Assembly: GCA_018820665.1 (NCBI GenBank)
Contig: JAHJNW010000071.1
Span: 1 to 62,447, forward strand
Source: Alphaproteobacteria bacterium
Lineage (GTDB): Bacteria; Pseudomonadota; Alphaproteobacteria; Caulobacterales; Caulobacteraceae
Reading direction: 5' to 3'
Length of the DNA: 62,447 nucleotides
Within the stretch, counting starts at the first letter, position 1, and each line of letters starts with the position of its first letter. The notes under the pieces were generated by a model. It was not told the DNA's origin. It worked only from the letters and a program-made list of their open reading frames with translations, and made no database searches. Made by a program: the position numbers and the translations under genes. Positions 18,006 to 26,068 of the stretch are shown one piece after another.

Positions 18006-18641
18006 CTACTGGCTGACCCAGAGGATGCGGCCCATCCAGACGATGTCGCGCCGGGCCACGACGCGCGGCTCATAGGCCGGATTGACCGAGGCGAGGGTCA
18101 CGGCCCGCGCGCTCAGCGCCGCCACCTCCTTGGCCAGGGTCTCGCCGCCGGTGGTGCGCACCACCACCCGGTCGCCCTTGCGCACGTCGGAGGCCTCGCG
18201 GTCGACGATGACGCGGTCGCCCTCGCGATACAGGGGGACCATGGAATCGCCGGCGATGCGCAGACTCAGCAGGGTGTCGCGCGAACGCGGCAGCTCGGTC
18301 TGCTCCCAGCCGTCGCCAATCGGCAGGCCGGCGTCGTCGAAGAAGCCGTCCTGACCCGCCTGGGCCATGCCCAGCATCGGGATGGTCGCCGGCCGCTCCG
18401 GCGCGTCGTGGGCGAGGGCGGCGAACTCGCCCAGTGACACCCCGGTGGCGCGCAGGACCTGCGTCAGGCTTTCGGTCGAGGGCCAGCGCGGCCGGGGCGG
18501 ATCACCCGGACCGAAGCGTTTGGACGGGTTGAAGCTGGTTGCGTCCAGCCCCGCCCGCCGCGCCAGGGCCGAGGCGCTGATGCCCTCGCGACGCGCCAGG
18601 CCGTCGATCGCCTTCCAGAGCTGGCCGTGGGACAGGGGCAT
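18006..18641 (-). CDS. S24 / LexA-like transcriptional regulator
   Basis: 211 aa. N-terminal helix-turn-helix at about 15-45 (EGISASALARRAGL...SFN) of the CI/Cro type and a C-terminal S24 autopeptidase domain. Ser133 (GDSMVPLYREGD) and Lys171 (ETLAKEV) form the Ser-Lys dyad. An Ala-Gly at 95-96 (GMAQAGQDG) is in the right place to be the self-cleavage bond, so RecA- or stress-triggered inactivation is plausible. It is not LexA itself: the HTH and linker differ. It lies just downstream of the run of paralogous pairs, on the same strand but 90 nt away. Targets unknown. Confidence 0.88.
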   Translation of the reverse strand: MPLSHGQLWKAIDGLARREGISASALARRAGLDATSFNPSKRFGPGDPPRPRWPSTESLTQVLRATGVSLGEFAALAHDAPERPATIPMLGMAQAGQDGFFDDAGLPIGDGWEQTELPRSRDTLLSLRIAGDSMVPLYREGDRVIVDREASDVRKGDRVVVRTTGGETLAKEVAALSARAVTLASVNPAYEPRVVARRDIVWMGRILWVSQ

Positions 18642-18730
18642 GAAGCGTGCGGGGTTCGGGAGGGCCGGGCGGCCGATTCGCCGCAGATTACCGGATGGTC
18701 GTAGGAATATCCACCTAGACCCGTTTCAGC

Positions 18731-19159
18731 CTAACTCAAGCCGTCCGCGCGGCGATCGCGCCACGACTGGAGAACGCCGAGGGCGAGGGCCAGCAGGATG
18801 CCGTAGGCGGCGAGGTTGATGACCACATAGAAGGCGAGCAGCGGCGGGCGGACGTCGATGACGGTCATCACGTGGATCATCACGATCAGGGACTGGCAGG
18901 CGCTGGCCCAGACGGGCCATGAGCGACGGCTTTTCCAGGCCACGCCAGCGTAGGCGGCCAGCAGGATCACATCGAGCCCCATCAGCCCCCACTGGGCCCC
19001 GTACAGGCGGGTATCATCCTGGACCAGCAGGGAGGCGAGGGCGCCGAGCGCATAGACGCCGCCCCCGACCCGTTCGGGCTCGTCGCCCTTCAGAAAGGCG
19101 AAAGTCACGACGACCACCCAGACCGCGGCCCCGACCTGAGAATAGAGGGTGTCGAACAC
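18731..19159 (-). CDS. Small four-helix membrane protein, paralog of the next gene upstream
   Basis: 142 aa, GTG start. Four hydrophobic segments at about 7-24, 33-48, 58-72 and 80-130. It shares MF(D/E)T(L/I)YSQ, FLKGDEPERVGG, GLMGLD-ILLA, SRR-WPVWA and a YGILLALA-type last helix with the 151-aa protein encoded 27 nt upstream, so the two come from a tandem duplication. Soluble loops are short with no catalytic pattern. The invariant KGDEPERVGG loop is the best guess for a functional site. Family not recognised. Confidence 0.75.
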   Translation of the reverse strand: MFDTLYSQVGAAVWVVVVTFAFLKGDEPERVGGGVYALGALASLLVQDDTRLYGAQWGLMGLDVILLAAYAGVAWKSRRSWPVWASACQSLIVMIHVMTVIDVRPPLLAFYVVINLAAYGILLALALGVLQSWRDRRADGLS

Positions 19160-19185
19160 GGGCCCGTCTCCGCGTTGGTTCGCCC

Positions 19186-19641
19186 CTACGGGACGGGGGG
19201 GCGCGCCACGTCTGCGCCCATCCCGGACGCCCGTCGTTCCTGCCAGGCCCAGAAGGTTCCGACGGCAAGGGCAAGCAGCAGGCCGTAGTTCGAAAGGTTA
19301 TTGACCGCCGCGAAGGCGTCGATTGGCGGCTGCAGTTTTGCCAGCACCAGCAGGTGGCCTGTCACGATTAACGCCTGAAAACTGGCGGCCCAGACCGGCC
19401 AGGCGCGGCGGCTGTGCCAAGCCAGGCCAGCGAAGACAGCCAACAGAATGGCATCGAGCCCCATCCGTCCCCAAGCCTCGATGTTCGGGTCGCTTCTTTC
19501 GGGGATCATCATTCCGGCCAGGACGATCAATACGAAGGCCGCTCCGCCGACTCGCTCGGGTTCGTCTCCCTTGAGGAAGACGAAGGCCATCACGAGAACG
19601 GTGAGTACCCCGCCCAGCTGGGAGTAAATGGTTTCAAACAT
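19186..19641 (-). CDS. Small four-helix membrane protein, paralog of the next gene downstream
   Basis: 151 aa from ATG at 19641. Same layout as its neighbour: MFETIYSQ start, FLKGDEPERVGG, MGLDAILLAVFAGLAWHSRRAWPVWA, and last helix YGLLLALAVGTF. It has a longer first loop (IPERSDPNIEAWG) and a C-terminal tail VARPPVP. The in-frame upstream extension to 19686 is arginine-rich and unlikely to be translated. Codon use is a little less GC-biased than in the copy downstream, so the copies have diverged in composition too. Confidence 0.75.
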   Translation of the reverse strand: MFETIYSQLGGVLTVLVMAFVFLKGDEPERVGGAAFVLIVLAGMMIPERSDPNIEAWGRMGLDAILLAVFAGLAWHSRRAWPVWAASFQALIVTGHLLVLAKLQPPIDAFAAVNNLSNYGLLLALAVGTFWAWQERRASGMGADVARPPVP

Positions 19642-19729
19642 AGAATCGCTCCCACGCCGCAAAGCATGGGAGCGACAATGCCTCAAGCTGGCTGGCGCGG
19701 AAATGACCGCCAGCCGACATTACCTCGAA

Positions 19730-20068
19730 TTAAACGGCGCGAAGGCGGTGCTCGCCCGTGGTCGCCGGACCGCCTTGGCCCTTGTCCTTCCACTCGCCGG
19801 CGAAGACTCCGTAACCGAGGCGACGGTGGTCCTTGGCCAGTTGTTCGTGGCAGGCGATCATAGCCTGACGCGCAGCGCCAAGGCCGGCCATGGCCTCGAG
19901 GGCGTGGGCCTGCGCTTCCGCGCCAGCGACCGCCGAGACCTGGAGAGCCGCACGGGCCCCGATCATCGCCTGAACGAGCGTCGCGGCGTGCGCGATGGCG
20001 GCGTCAACGGATTGCTCCGTTGCGTACAGGTCGCCAGCGACGCTGGTAATCACCTCGGCCTTATCCAT
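19730..20068 (-). CDS. Small helical protein, paralog of the next gene upstream
   Basis: 112 aa, Ala-rich and helical. The segment LYATEQSVDAAIAHAATLV...SAVAG...LGAARQAMIACHEQLA lines up with LYAAEASIDRAVADTAALA...SAVTG...LADARGHLVQTHHTLA in the protein encoded 33 nt upstream. The C-terminal tail (YGVFAGEWKDKGQGG) is unrelated and disordered. Heptad-like spacing suggests a two-helix coiled-coil. Start ATG at 20068 with GGAGG-like sequence upstream. No family recognised. Confidence 0.68.
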   Translation of the reverse strand: MDKAEVITSVAGDLYATEQSVDAAIAHAATLVQAMIGARAALQVSAVAGAEAQAHALEAMAGLGAARQAMIACHEQLAKDHRRLGYGVFAGEWKDKGQGGPATTGEHRLRAV

Positions 20069-20101
20069 GGAAGCCTCCAAACTGAAACGGTAAACGAGAG
20101 C

Positions 20102-20488
20102 TTAACAGAAACCGCCGGCATCCGGTAGGGTTTTGTTGACCATGATTTTCGCGACGTCGTCATCCGGATACAGGCCGCCGATCGGAGGGGTGTCGCCGGG
20201 CTTGTCGAGCGGGCCTCCGGCCAGCGCCGGAAGGTCCAGCTTGCGGGCGAGGGCGGCGAGGGTGTGGTGGGTCTGGACCAGGTGGCCGCGCGCATCGGCG
20301 AGGGCGCCGATCGCCGCTGCCGCGCCGGTGATGGCCCGATGGCCGGTGACGGCGGACAGGCGGGCGTCGGCCCGGGCTTCGGGCAGGGCCGCCGCGAGGG
20401 CCGCCGTGTCCGCCACGGCCCGGTCAATAGAGGCTTCGGCGGCGTAGAGGCGGGCGGCCAGCGCCTCGCCGATGCTGTGTCTGTTCAT
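20102..20488 (-). CDS. Small helical protein, paralog of the next gene downstream
   Basis: 128 aa from MNRHSIGEAL, preceded by CGGAGGACGAC. Helical N-terminal 75 residues match the 112-aa downstream protein (see that entry). The C-terminal part differs: a Pro/Gly-rich linker, then GGLYPDDDVAKIMVNKTLPDAGGFC with a terminal Cys. No signal peptide or TM helix. Longer in-frame readings back to 20551 lack a ribosome binding site. Function unknown. Confidence 0.68.
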   Translation of the reverse strand: MNRHSIGEALAARLYAAEASIDRAVADTAALAAALPEARADARLSAVTGHRAITGAAAAIGALADARGHLVQTHHTLAALARKLDLPALAGGPLDKPGDTPPIGGLYPDDDVAKIMVNKTLPDAGGFC

Positions 20489-20551
20489 GTCGTCCTCCGT
20501 TGATGAAGTCTCATCCTGGAAGACGCAATCGTGCGTTACAATGACTTGCAA

Positions 20552-20950
20552 CTATAGGTCGTAGGTGGACACCAGGAAGTGGGCGGTGAGGGAGGCGATC
20601 GGCTGCGCCTCGTCCTCCTGCCAGGCCTCGGCCAGCACATGGGCGACCCGGCGGCCGGCCTTGCTGATGCGGGCCCGGGCGTGGACGTCGACCGGTCGCC
20701 CGGGGCGCAGATAGGCGACCGTGACGTTGATCGGCCGTGGCAGGTGCAGACGCGGATACGACAGGGCCACCTGGGCCACGGCGGTCAGCTCCAGCAGCGC
20801 GGCCGTGGCGCCGCCATGCAGGGCGGGCAGCATCGGATTGCCGATCAGCCGGTCCGCGAACGGCATGGTCACGGTCAGAAGGTCGCCGTCCTGGTCCGAG
20901 GTCAGGCCGAGGAAGCGGGCGTAGGGCAGTTTGTCCAGCAGGGGGCTCAT
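20552..20950 (-). CDS. PaaI-type hotdog-fold thioesterase
   Basis: 132 aa. Hotdog fold acyl-CoA thioesterase of the PaaI/YiiD kind. MPFADRLIGNPMLPALHGGATAALLE carries the HGG motif and the long central helix; NVTVAYLRPGRP is the usual central strand. The last sheet ends at HFLVSTYDL. The start is the ATG in a 4-nt ATGA overlap with the upstream thioesterase gene. Two adjacent thioesterases of similar size suggest a hetero-oligomer or sub-functionalised duplicates. Substrate unknown. Confidence 0.82.
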   Translation of the reverse strand: MSPLLDKLPYARFLGLTSDQDGDLLTVTMPFADRLIGNPMLPALHGGATAALLELTAVAQVALSYPRLHLPRPINVTVAYLRPGRPVDVHARARISKAGRRVAHVLAEAWQEDEAQPIASLTAHFLVSTYDL

Positions 20951-21423
20951 TTCGCCGCCTCCGCGCCGGGTCGCGGGCCGCCGCCCGGCGTCCGGCCATC
21001 GCTGGCGCTGAGGATATAGGCCGCTTGGGCGGCGGCGACGGGATCGTCCGGTCCATCCTCGAACGCCCAGGCCCGGACGAAGGCGATGGAGTGGGTCAGG
21101 CGATAGCAGCGCGCCTCGGCGATCAAGTCCCGCCGCGGCTCGGCGGCGCGCATATAGTCGACGCGAAGATCGAGGGTGGCGATCGGCTCGAACCGGTCCA
21201 GGGCGATCCACACCGCCAGGCCGCCGACGTGATCCAGCAGGGCGGTGACGAGGCCGCCGGCCAGCACGCCGGTGTCCGGATCGCCGACCAGATCCTCGCG
21301 CCACGGCACGCGAAGGCGGACCCGGTCGCCCTCGAGGCCGTCATAGATGAAGCCGAGGGCGTGGGTGTGGGCCGCACCGGCGGCGAGCTGGGGCAACAGG
21401 GAGACGAGAGTCGAAGGAGCCAT
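20947..21423 (-). CDS. PaaI-like hotdog-fold thioesterase, second copy
   Basis: 158 aa. Same fold as its downstream neighbour: GFIYDGLEGDRVRLRVPWREDLVGD, LAGGLVTALLDHVGG, and TLDLRVDYMRAAEP as the RPG-type strand. The His of the HGG motif is replaced (LAGG), so the two copies differ at the active site. The C-terminus is a Gly/Pro tail. It is probably first in a two-gene operon with overlap coupling; divergent from the exonuclease gene at 21508. Confidence 0.78.
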   Translation of the reverse strand: MAPSTLVSLLPQLAAGAAHTHALGFIYDGLEGDRVRLRVPWREDLVGDPDTGVLAGGLVTALLDHVGGLAVWIALDRFEPIATLDLRVDYMRAAEPRRDLIAEARCYRLTHSIAFVRAWAFEDGPDDPVAAAQAAYILSASDGRTPGGGPRPGAEAAK

Positions 21424-21507
21424 GGTCTGCTATCAACCGGTCGCGGGGCGGGGACGCAAGGGCCGCTCGCGCGTTCCGGCCCGGTAAGAGGAGCTGTATT
21501 CGCGCCG

Positions 21508-22539
21508 ATGATCCGATTCGAGGACCTGCTGCGGCCGACACCGGCCGGCCTGTACTGCCCGCCGGGGGACTTCTACGTCGACCCGGTGCGGCCGGTCGAT
21601 CGGGCGGTGATCACCCACGGCCATTCGGATCACGCCCGGGCGGGCCACGGCGCGGTGCTGGCGACGCCGCAGACCCTCGCCATCATGGCCGAGCGCTACG
21701 GCGCCGATTTCGCCGCCCGGGAGCAGGCGGCGGCCCACGGCGAGACGACCTCGCACAATGGGGTGGAGGTGACCCTGGTCCCGGCCGGTCACGTGCTGGG
21801 CTCGGCCCAGGCGGTGATCGGCTGGAAGGGCGTGACCATGGTGGTGTCCGGCGATTACAAGCGCCGCCGCGACCCGACCTGCCTGCCGTTCGAACCCGTG
21901 CCCTGCGACGTCTTCATCTCCGAGGCGACCTTCGGCCTGCCGGTCTTCGTCCATCCGCCCGACGGGGAGGAGATGGCGCGGCTGATCCACTCGTTGCGGC
22001 AGTTCCCCGACCGGGCGCATCTGGTCGGGGCCTACGCCCTGGGCAAGGCGCAGCGCGTCATCCGGCTGTTGCGCGAGGCGGGCTGGGAGCGGCCGATCTA
22101 CGTCCACGGGGCGCTGGAGCGGCTGAACCGCCTCTATGAACGCGAGGGGATCGATCTGGACCCGCTGGCCCCGGCGACCGGGCTGAAGCCCAACGCCCTC
22201 GGCGGAGAGGTCGTCATCGCCCCGCCGTCGGCCACCCAGGATCGCTGGGCCCGCCGCTTCGCCGATCCGGTGCTGGCCTTCGCCTCGGGCTGGATGGGGG
22301 TGCGGGCGCGGGCGCGTCAGCGCGGCGTCGAGCTGCCGCTGGTCCTGTCGGACCACGCCGACTGGCCCGAGCTGATCGCCACCTTCACCGAGCTGCGGCC
22401 CGAGGAGGTGTGGATCACCCATGGTCGGGAGGAGGGGCTGCTGCGCTGGTGCGAGCTGAACGGCCAGCGGGCCCGGGCCCTGCGGCTGGTCGGCTACGAC
22501 GACGAGGACGAGGAGGCCGCTGCGGACCCGGCGGATTAG
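21508..22539 (+). CDS. Ligase-associated DNA exonuclease-like metallo-beta-lactamase protein
   Basis: 343 aa. MBL/beta-CASP-type nuclease: metal motif THGHSDHARAGH near residue 33, VTLVPAGHVLGSAQ, VVSGDYKRRRD as the aspartate ligand motif, and the C-terminal LSDHADWPEL and WITHGREEG metal residues. In many genomes this family (also called mRNA 3-prime processing factor-like) sits beside an ATP-dependent DNA ligase and an Lhr helicase for DNA repair; neither is in this window. Start ATG with AAGAGGAG upstream. Its stop overlaps the convergent kinase stop by 4 nt. Confidence 0.87.
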   Translation: MIRFEDLLRPTPAGLYCPPGDFYVDPVRPVDRAVITHGHSDHARAGHGAVLATPQTLAIMAERYGADFAAREQAAAHGETTSHNGVEVTLVPAGHVLGSAQAVIGWKGVTMVVSGDYKRRRDPTCLPFEPVPCDVFISEATFGLPVFVHPPDGEEMARLIHSLRQFPDRAHLVGAYALGKAQRVIRLLREAGWERPIYVHGALERLNRLYEREGIDLDPLAPATGLKPNALGGEVVIAPPSATQDRWARRFADPVLAFASGWMGVRARARQRGVELPLVLSDHADWPELIATFTELRPEEVWITHGREEGLLRWCELNGQRARALRLVGYDDEDEEAAADPAD

Positions 22540-24164
22540 GCCGCCGAGCGCGCCGGGCGGCGCCGGGCGGGCGTGTCTGCCGCTTCGGCGGCCGGCTCCA
22601 GCGCGGCGTGCATGGCCATGCGCAGCCGTTCGGGCTTGATCGGCTTCTCGACCACCGCGGCCATGCCGCAGGCGAGATATTTCCGCGCATCGTCCGGATC
22701 GGCGTTGGCGGTCAGGGCGACGATCGGAATGGCGCTGACCGGCCCATCGAGGGCGCGGATCGCCTCGGTCGCCTGGACTCCGTCCATACGCGGCATCTTG
22801 ATATCCATCAGCACCAGGTCGAACTGACGCTCCTGCACCGCTTCCAGCGCCTCGACCCCGTCCTCGGCGGTCTCTGAGGTGCAGCCGAACATCTCGCACA
22901 GGGCCTGGGCCACGACGCGGTTGGTGGCGTTGTCGTCGACGATCAGCACGTGCGGCGTGGACATCATCTGCTTGTCCGACAGCGACTGGACGTTGGAGGC
23001 CACGGCGGCCTCCACCGAGGTGCGTTCGACCTCGAGGTCGAAGGCGAAGGTCGCGCCGCGGCCGGCGTTGTTCTCGGCCCAGATGCGGCCGCCCATGCGG
23101 TCGATGATCTGCCGGCAGATCGACAGGCCGAGGCCGGCGCCGTCCTGACCCGAGCCATGGACGAAGGGTTCGAAGATGGCGTCGACCCGATCGGCGTCGA
23201 TGCCCGGCCCGTCGTCGCGGATCCGCGCCTCGAGGGTGATGCGGTCACCCGCCGCCACCGCCTTCAGACTGGCCTCGACGACGCCGTTGCGGGCGAATTT
23301 CAGGGCGTTGCCGATCAGGTTGTTGAACACCTGCTTCAACCGCACGCCATCGACGACGGCGGCCAGTTCGGTATCGCCCTCATAGCCGATCATCAGGCTG
23401 ACATTGTCCTGGGACGCGCGCGGGGCCCACATCGCCTGGATGTCGTCCATCAGGCTGCGCAGCGGCGTCGGCTCGGCGTGCAGTTCCAGCTCGCCGGCCT
23501 CGGCCCGCGAAAGGTCGAGCGCGTCCTGCAGGATACGCAGCAGGGTCTCCGAGCTCTCCACGATCGTCGTCACATGGGCGTGCGCCTGGGCGTTCAGGGG
23601 CTGGCGGCGCAGCAGTTCGGCGACGGCGAGCACGCCGTTCATCGGCGTGCGCAGCTCGTGGCTCATGATGGCGAGGAACTGGCTCTTGGCCCGGGCCGAC
23701 ATCAGGGCCTGGGTCCGGGTGTCGCTGAGCTCGCGCGCCTGTTCGGCCAGGCTGGCGTTCTGGCGGCGCTGGCTGTCGTTGACGGCCTGCAGCAAGGATA
23801 CCGCCGTGCCGACGCCGTGATAACGGCCGTTGCGGGTGACGATGAAGCCGCGCATCAGCGCCGCCGGCCCGCCCTTGAGCAGGGCGTCGCAGAAGGTGTC
23901 GATGGCCACCCCGGCCTCGACCACGGCGGGGTCGTCGTCCATCAGATGGGTGATCGGCCGGCGCGCATAGAGGGCGTGGCCGAAGGCGCCGGCGATCTTC
24001 AGCAAGAAGCTGTTGCGCTCGACGAGGCCGACCGGCCGATGGCCGTCGACGACGGCGATCACAAGCGTGTCGGGTTCGCGCTCGAAGCGGGCGAACACCT
24101 CGCTTCCCGGGGTCTCCGGCGAGACCGCCTCGGCGCGCTCGGTGAGGACTTCAATGGTCGGCAT
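22536..24164 (-). CDS. Cytoplasmic hybrid histidine kinase with CBS-like input domain
   Basis: 542 aa, no TM helix. Residues 1-125 look like a CBS-domain pair (LVIAVVDGHRPVGLVERNSF, then RRPITHLMDD and RGFIVTRNGRYHGVGT), which may bind a nucleotide. Coiled coil at about 130-160, HisKA His169 in IMSHELRTPMNG, HATPase with NNLIGNALKF near 281, DDGPGI near 318 and GAGLGLSI near 342, then a receiver with DD at 410-411, phospho-acceptor Asp454 in VLMDIKMP and Lys508 in VEKPIK. A Pro/Arg tail ends the protein. The start MPTIEVL is chosen; the upstream extension includes cysteines and crosses the palindrome at 24205. Confidence 0.9.
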   Translation of the reverse strand: MPTIEVLTERAEAVSPETPGSEVFARFEREPDTLVIAVVDGHRPVGLVERNSFLLKIAGAFGHALYARRPITHLMDDDPAVVEAGVAIDTFCDALLKGGPAALMRGFIVTRNGRYHGVGTAVSLLQAVNDSQRRQNASLAEQARELSDTRTQALMSARAKSQFLAIMSHELRTPMNGVLAVAELLRRQPLNAQAHAHVTTIVESSETLLRILQDALDLSRAEAGELELHAEPTPLRSLMDDIQAMWAPRASQDNVSLMIGYEGDTELAAVVDGVRLKQVFNNLIGNALKFARNGVVEASLKAVAAGDRITLEARIRDDGPGIDADRVDAIFEPFVHGSGQDGAGLGLSICRQIIDRMGGRIWAENNAGRGATFAFDLEVERTSVEAAVASNVQSLSDKQMMSTPHVLIVDDNATNRVVAQALCEMFGCTSETAEDGVEALEAVQERQFDLVLMDIKMPRMDGVQATEAIRALDGPVSAIPIVALTANADPDDARKYLACGMAAVVEKPIKPERLRMAMHAALEPAAEAADTPARRRPARSAA

Positions 24165-24204
24165 ACTCACCGGCACTCCACTGCAACCGGTGGACATTGC
24201 ACTG

Positions 24205-24225
24205 AACCATTTTCGGAATGGTTAA
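24205..24225. promoter_or_regulatory. Inverted repeat with CtrA-like half site
   Basis: AACCATT-TTCGG-AATGGTT is a perfect 7-bp inverted repeat (24205-24223), 41 nt upstream of the CBS-kinase start and 117 nt upstream of queC. The right arm reads TTAACCAT on the minus strand (24218-24225), identical to a half-site motif described for the cell-cycle regulator CtrA in Caulobacter. It could equally be a hairpin in the kinase leader. Regulation by CtrA is inference. Confidence 0.4.
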
Positions 24226-24339
24226 GCTGATCAGTGGTTTTGCGCCCGCCGCCCCGCTGGTGTATGACGCCGGCCCGTCTCCGAACGGCCCATCACCCCT
24301 GTCCATGCGCGCGGCCGTCCGGCCGACCGCAGGTTTGTC

Positions 24340-25071
24340 ATGAGCGCAGCCCTGGAAAACCCCGCGACATCCGCTCTCGTTCTCTTCTCCGGCGGGCAGG
24401 ACAGCGCCACCTGCCTGGCGTGGGCGCTTGCGCGTCACGCGCGGGTCGAGACGGTTGGGTTCGATTACGGCCAGCGCCACGCGGTCGAGATGCAGGCGCG
24501 TCTGACCGTCCGCGAGGGCATGGCCCGGGTGCTGCCCGACCTCGCCGACCGGCTCGGCCCCGACCACGTCGTCGACCTGACCGGCTACGGCCGGATCGCC
24601 GACAGCGCCCTGACCGCGGACCGGGCCATAGAGATGGACGCGCGCGGCCTGCCGACCACCTTCGTGCCCGGCCGCAACCTCGTCTTCCTGACCTGCGCCG
24701 CCGCCCTCGCGGACCGGCGCGGGCTGGAGGTGCTGGTCGGCGGCATGTGCGAGACCGACTTCTCCGGCTATCCCGACTGCCGCCGCGACACGATCGACGC
24801 CATGGCGACGGCGCTGTCGCTCGGACTGGACAAGCCCGTGGTCATCGAGACCCCGTTGATGGCCCTGACCAAGGCCGACACCTGGGCCCTCGCCGACGAT
24901 CTGGGCGGTCGGCCGCTGGTCGAGCTGATCGTCGAGGCCTCGCACACCTGCTACCGCGGCGACCGCGAGCACCGCCATCCGTGGGGCTATGGCTGCGGCG
25001 ACTGCCCGGCCTGCGAACTGCGCGCCGCCGGCTATGACGAGTGGGCGGCGCGGCTGGGGTCGGCGGCGTGA
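24340..25071 (+). CDS. queC: 7-cyano-7-deazaguanine synthase (QueC)
   Basis: 243 aa. Converts 7-carboxy-7-deazaguanine to preQ0 using ATP and ammonia. PP-loop [14 protein letters not shown] near residue 15, [19 protein letters not shown] and [15 protein letters not shown] are family motifs. The zinc-binding cysteines are intact: HTCYRG and [11 protein letters not shown] at the C-terminus. First gene of the queC-queE-queD operon; its stop overlaps the GTG start of queE by 4 nt. The 175-nt upstream region shows no convincing preQ1 riboswitch. Confidence 0.96.
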   Translation: MSAALENPATSALVLFSGGQDSATCLAWALARHARVETVGFDYGQRHAVEMQARLTVREGMARVLPDLADRLGPDHVVDLTGYGRIADSALTADRAIEMDARGLPTTFVPGRNLVFLTCAAALADRRGLEVLVGGMCETDFSGYPDCRRDTIDAMATALSLGLDKPVVIETPLMALTKADTWALADDLGGRPLVELIVEASHTCYRGDREHRHPWGYGCGDCPACELRAAGYDEWAARLGSAA

Positions 25072-25703
25072 CCTATTCCGCGAAGGAGATATTCCTGACG
25101 GTGCAGGGCGAAGGCGGGCAGGCGGGCCGGCCGGCGGTCTTCCTGCGCTTCGCCGGCTGCAATCTGTGGAACGGGCTGGAGCGGGATCGCGCCGCCGCGG
25201 TCTGCAGCTTCTGCGACACCGACTTTGTCGGCGTGGATGGCGACGGCGGCGGCAAGTTCGTGACTGCGGACGCCCTGGCCGACCACGTCGAGACGATGTG
25301 GCGGGGCCGGGCCGGGGACCCGAAACTGGTTGTCTGCACCGGCGGCGAACCGCTGCTGCAGCTCGACCCGCCCCTGATCGAGGCCCTGCACGCGCGCGGC
25401 TTCGAGATCGCCATCGAATCCAACGGCACGCTTGTCGCGCCCGCCGGCGTTGACTGGATCTGCGTCAGCCCCAAGGCCGCCGCCCCGGTGGTCCAGACCA
25501 CGGGCCAGGAGCTGAAACTGGTCTATCCGCAAGCCGCCGCCATGCCCGACCGGTTCGAGCATCTGGCCTTCGAGCGCTTCTGGCTCCAGCCCATGGACGG
25601 GCCGGACCGCGAGGCCAATACGGCGGCGGCCCTCGACTATTGCCTGAGCCATCCCAAATGGCGGCTCAGCGTCCAGACCCACAAATACATCGGCGTAAGA
25701 TGA
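25068..25703 (+). CDS. queE: 7-carboxy-7-deazaguanine synthase (QueE)
   Basis: 211 aa radical-SAM enzyme that contracts 6-carboxy-tetrahydropterin to 7-carboxy-7-deazaguanine. N-terminal [20 protein letters not shown], then cluster motif C-x14-C-x2-C ([19 protein letters not shown]), the longer spacing known in other QueE proteins. TGGEPLLQ follows as the SAM GGE motif. The start is GTG (VTYSAKEIF) in the GTGA overlap with queC, instead of an upstream in-frame start inside queC. Its stop overlaps the queD ATG by 4 nt. Confidence 0.95.
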   Translation: MTYSAKEIFLTVQGEGGQAGRPAVFLRFAGCNLWNGLERDRAAAVCSFCDTDFVGVDGDGGGKFVTADALADHVETMWRGRAGDPKLVVCTGGEPLLQLDPPLIEALHARGFEIAIESNGTLVAPAGVDWICVSPKAAAPVVQTTGQELKLVYPQAAAMPDRFEHLAFERFWLQPMDGPDREANTAAALDYCLSHPKWRLSVQTHKYIGVR

Positions 25704-26068
25704 GCGTTTTCGAGATCACCAAGGCGGCCACCTTCGACGCCGCCCACCACTTTCCGACCGAGCCGGAGGGAAGCCCCTACCGGCGCATTCACGGCCATTC
25801 CTTCCAGGTCGAGGCCACGGTGCGCGGCGAGGCGCTGGACGTCGCCCATGGCTGGGTCGCTGACCTCGGGGCGCTGGACCGGGCGCTGAAGGCGGCGGCC
25901 GAAGAGCTGGACCATGGCATGCTCAACGAACACGCCGGCCTTGAACTGCCGTCGCTCGAGAACCTGTGCCTGTGGTTCGCCAACCGGCTGAAGCCGGAAT
26001 GGCCCGGCCTCAGCCGCATCACCGTCTCGCGCCCGACCATCCACGAGCGTTGCGTCCTGACCCTGTGA
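25700..26068 (+). CDS. queD: 6-carboxytetrahydropterin synthase-like protein (QueD family), Tyr in place of catalytic Cys
   Basis: 122 aa, COG0720 family. Makes 6-carboxy-tetrahydropterin from dihydroneopterin triphosphate in queuosine synthesis. Zinc histidines are present: TFDAAHHFP and RRIHGHSF. E. coli QueD has C-x3-HGH with Cys27 as catalytic base; here the aligned residue is Tyr (SPYRRIHGHSF). A C-terminal HERCVLTL supplies a Glu and a Cys near the position of the family's ETC motif. Context (between queE and GNAT, overlaps on both sides) supports a queuosine role. It may belong to an alphaproteobacterial subclass such as QueD2. Confidence 0.88.
   Translation: MSVFEITKAATFDAAHHFPTEPEGSPYRRIHGHSFQVEATVRGEALDVAHGWVADLGALDRALKAAAEELDHGMLNEHAGLELPSLENLCLWFANRLKPEWPGLSRITVSRPTIHERCVLTL

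Noticed and set aside
24165..24339. Possible preQ1 riboswitch before queC
   Set aside because: No preQ1 aptamer stem with conserved loop sequence seen; only the inverted repeat at 24205 was found.
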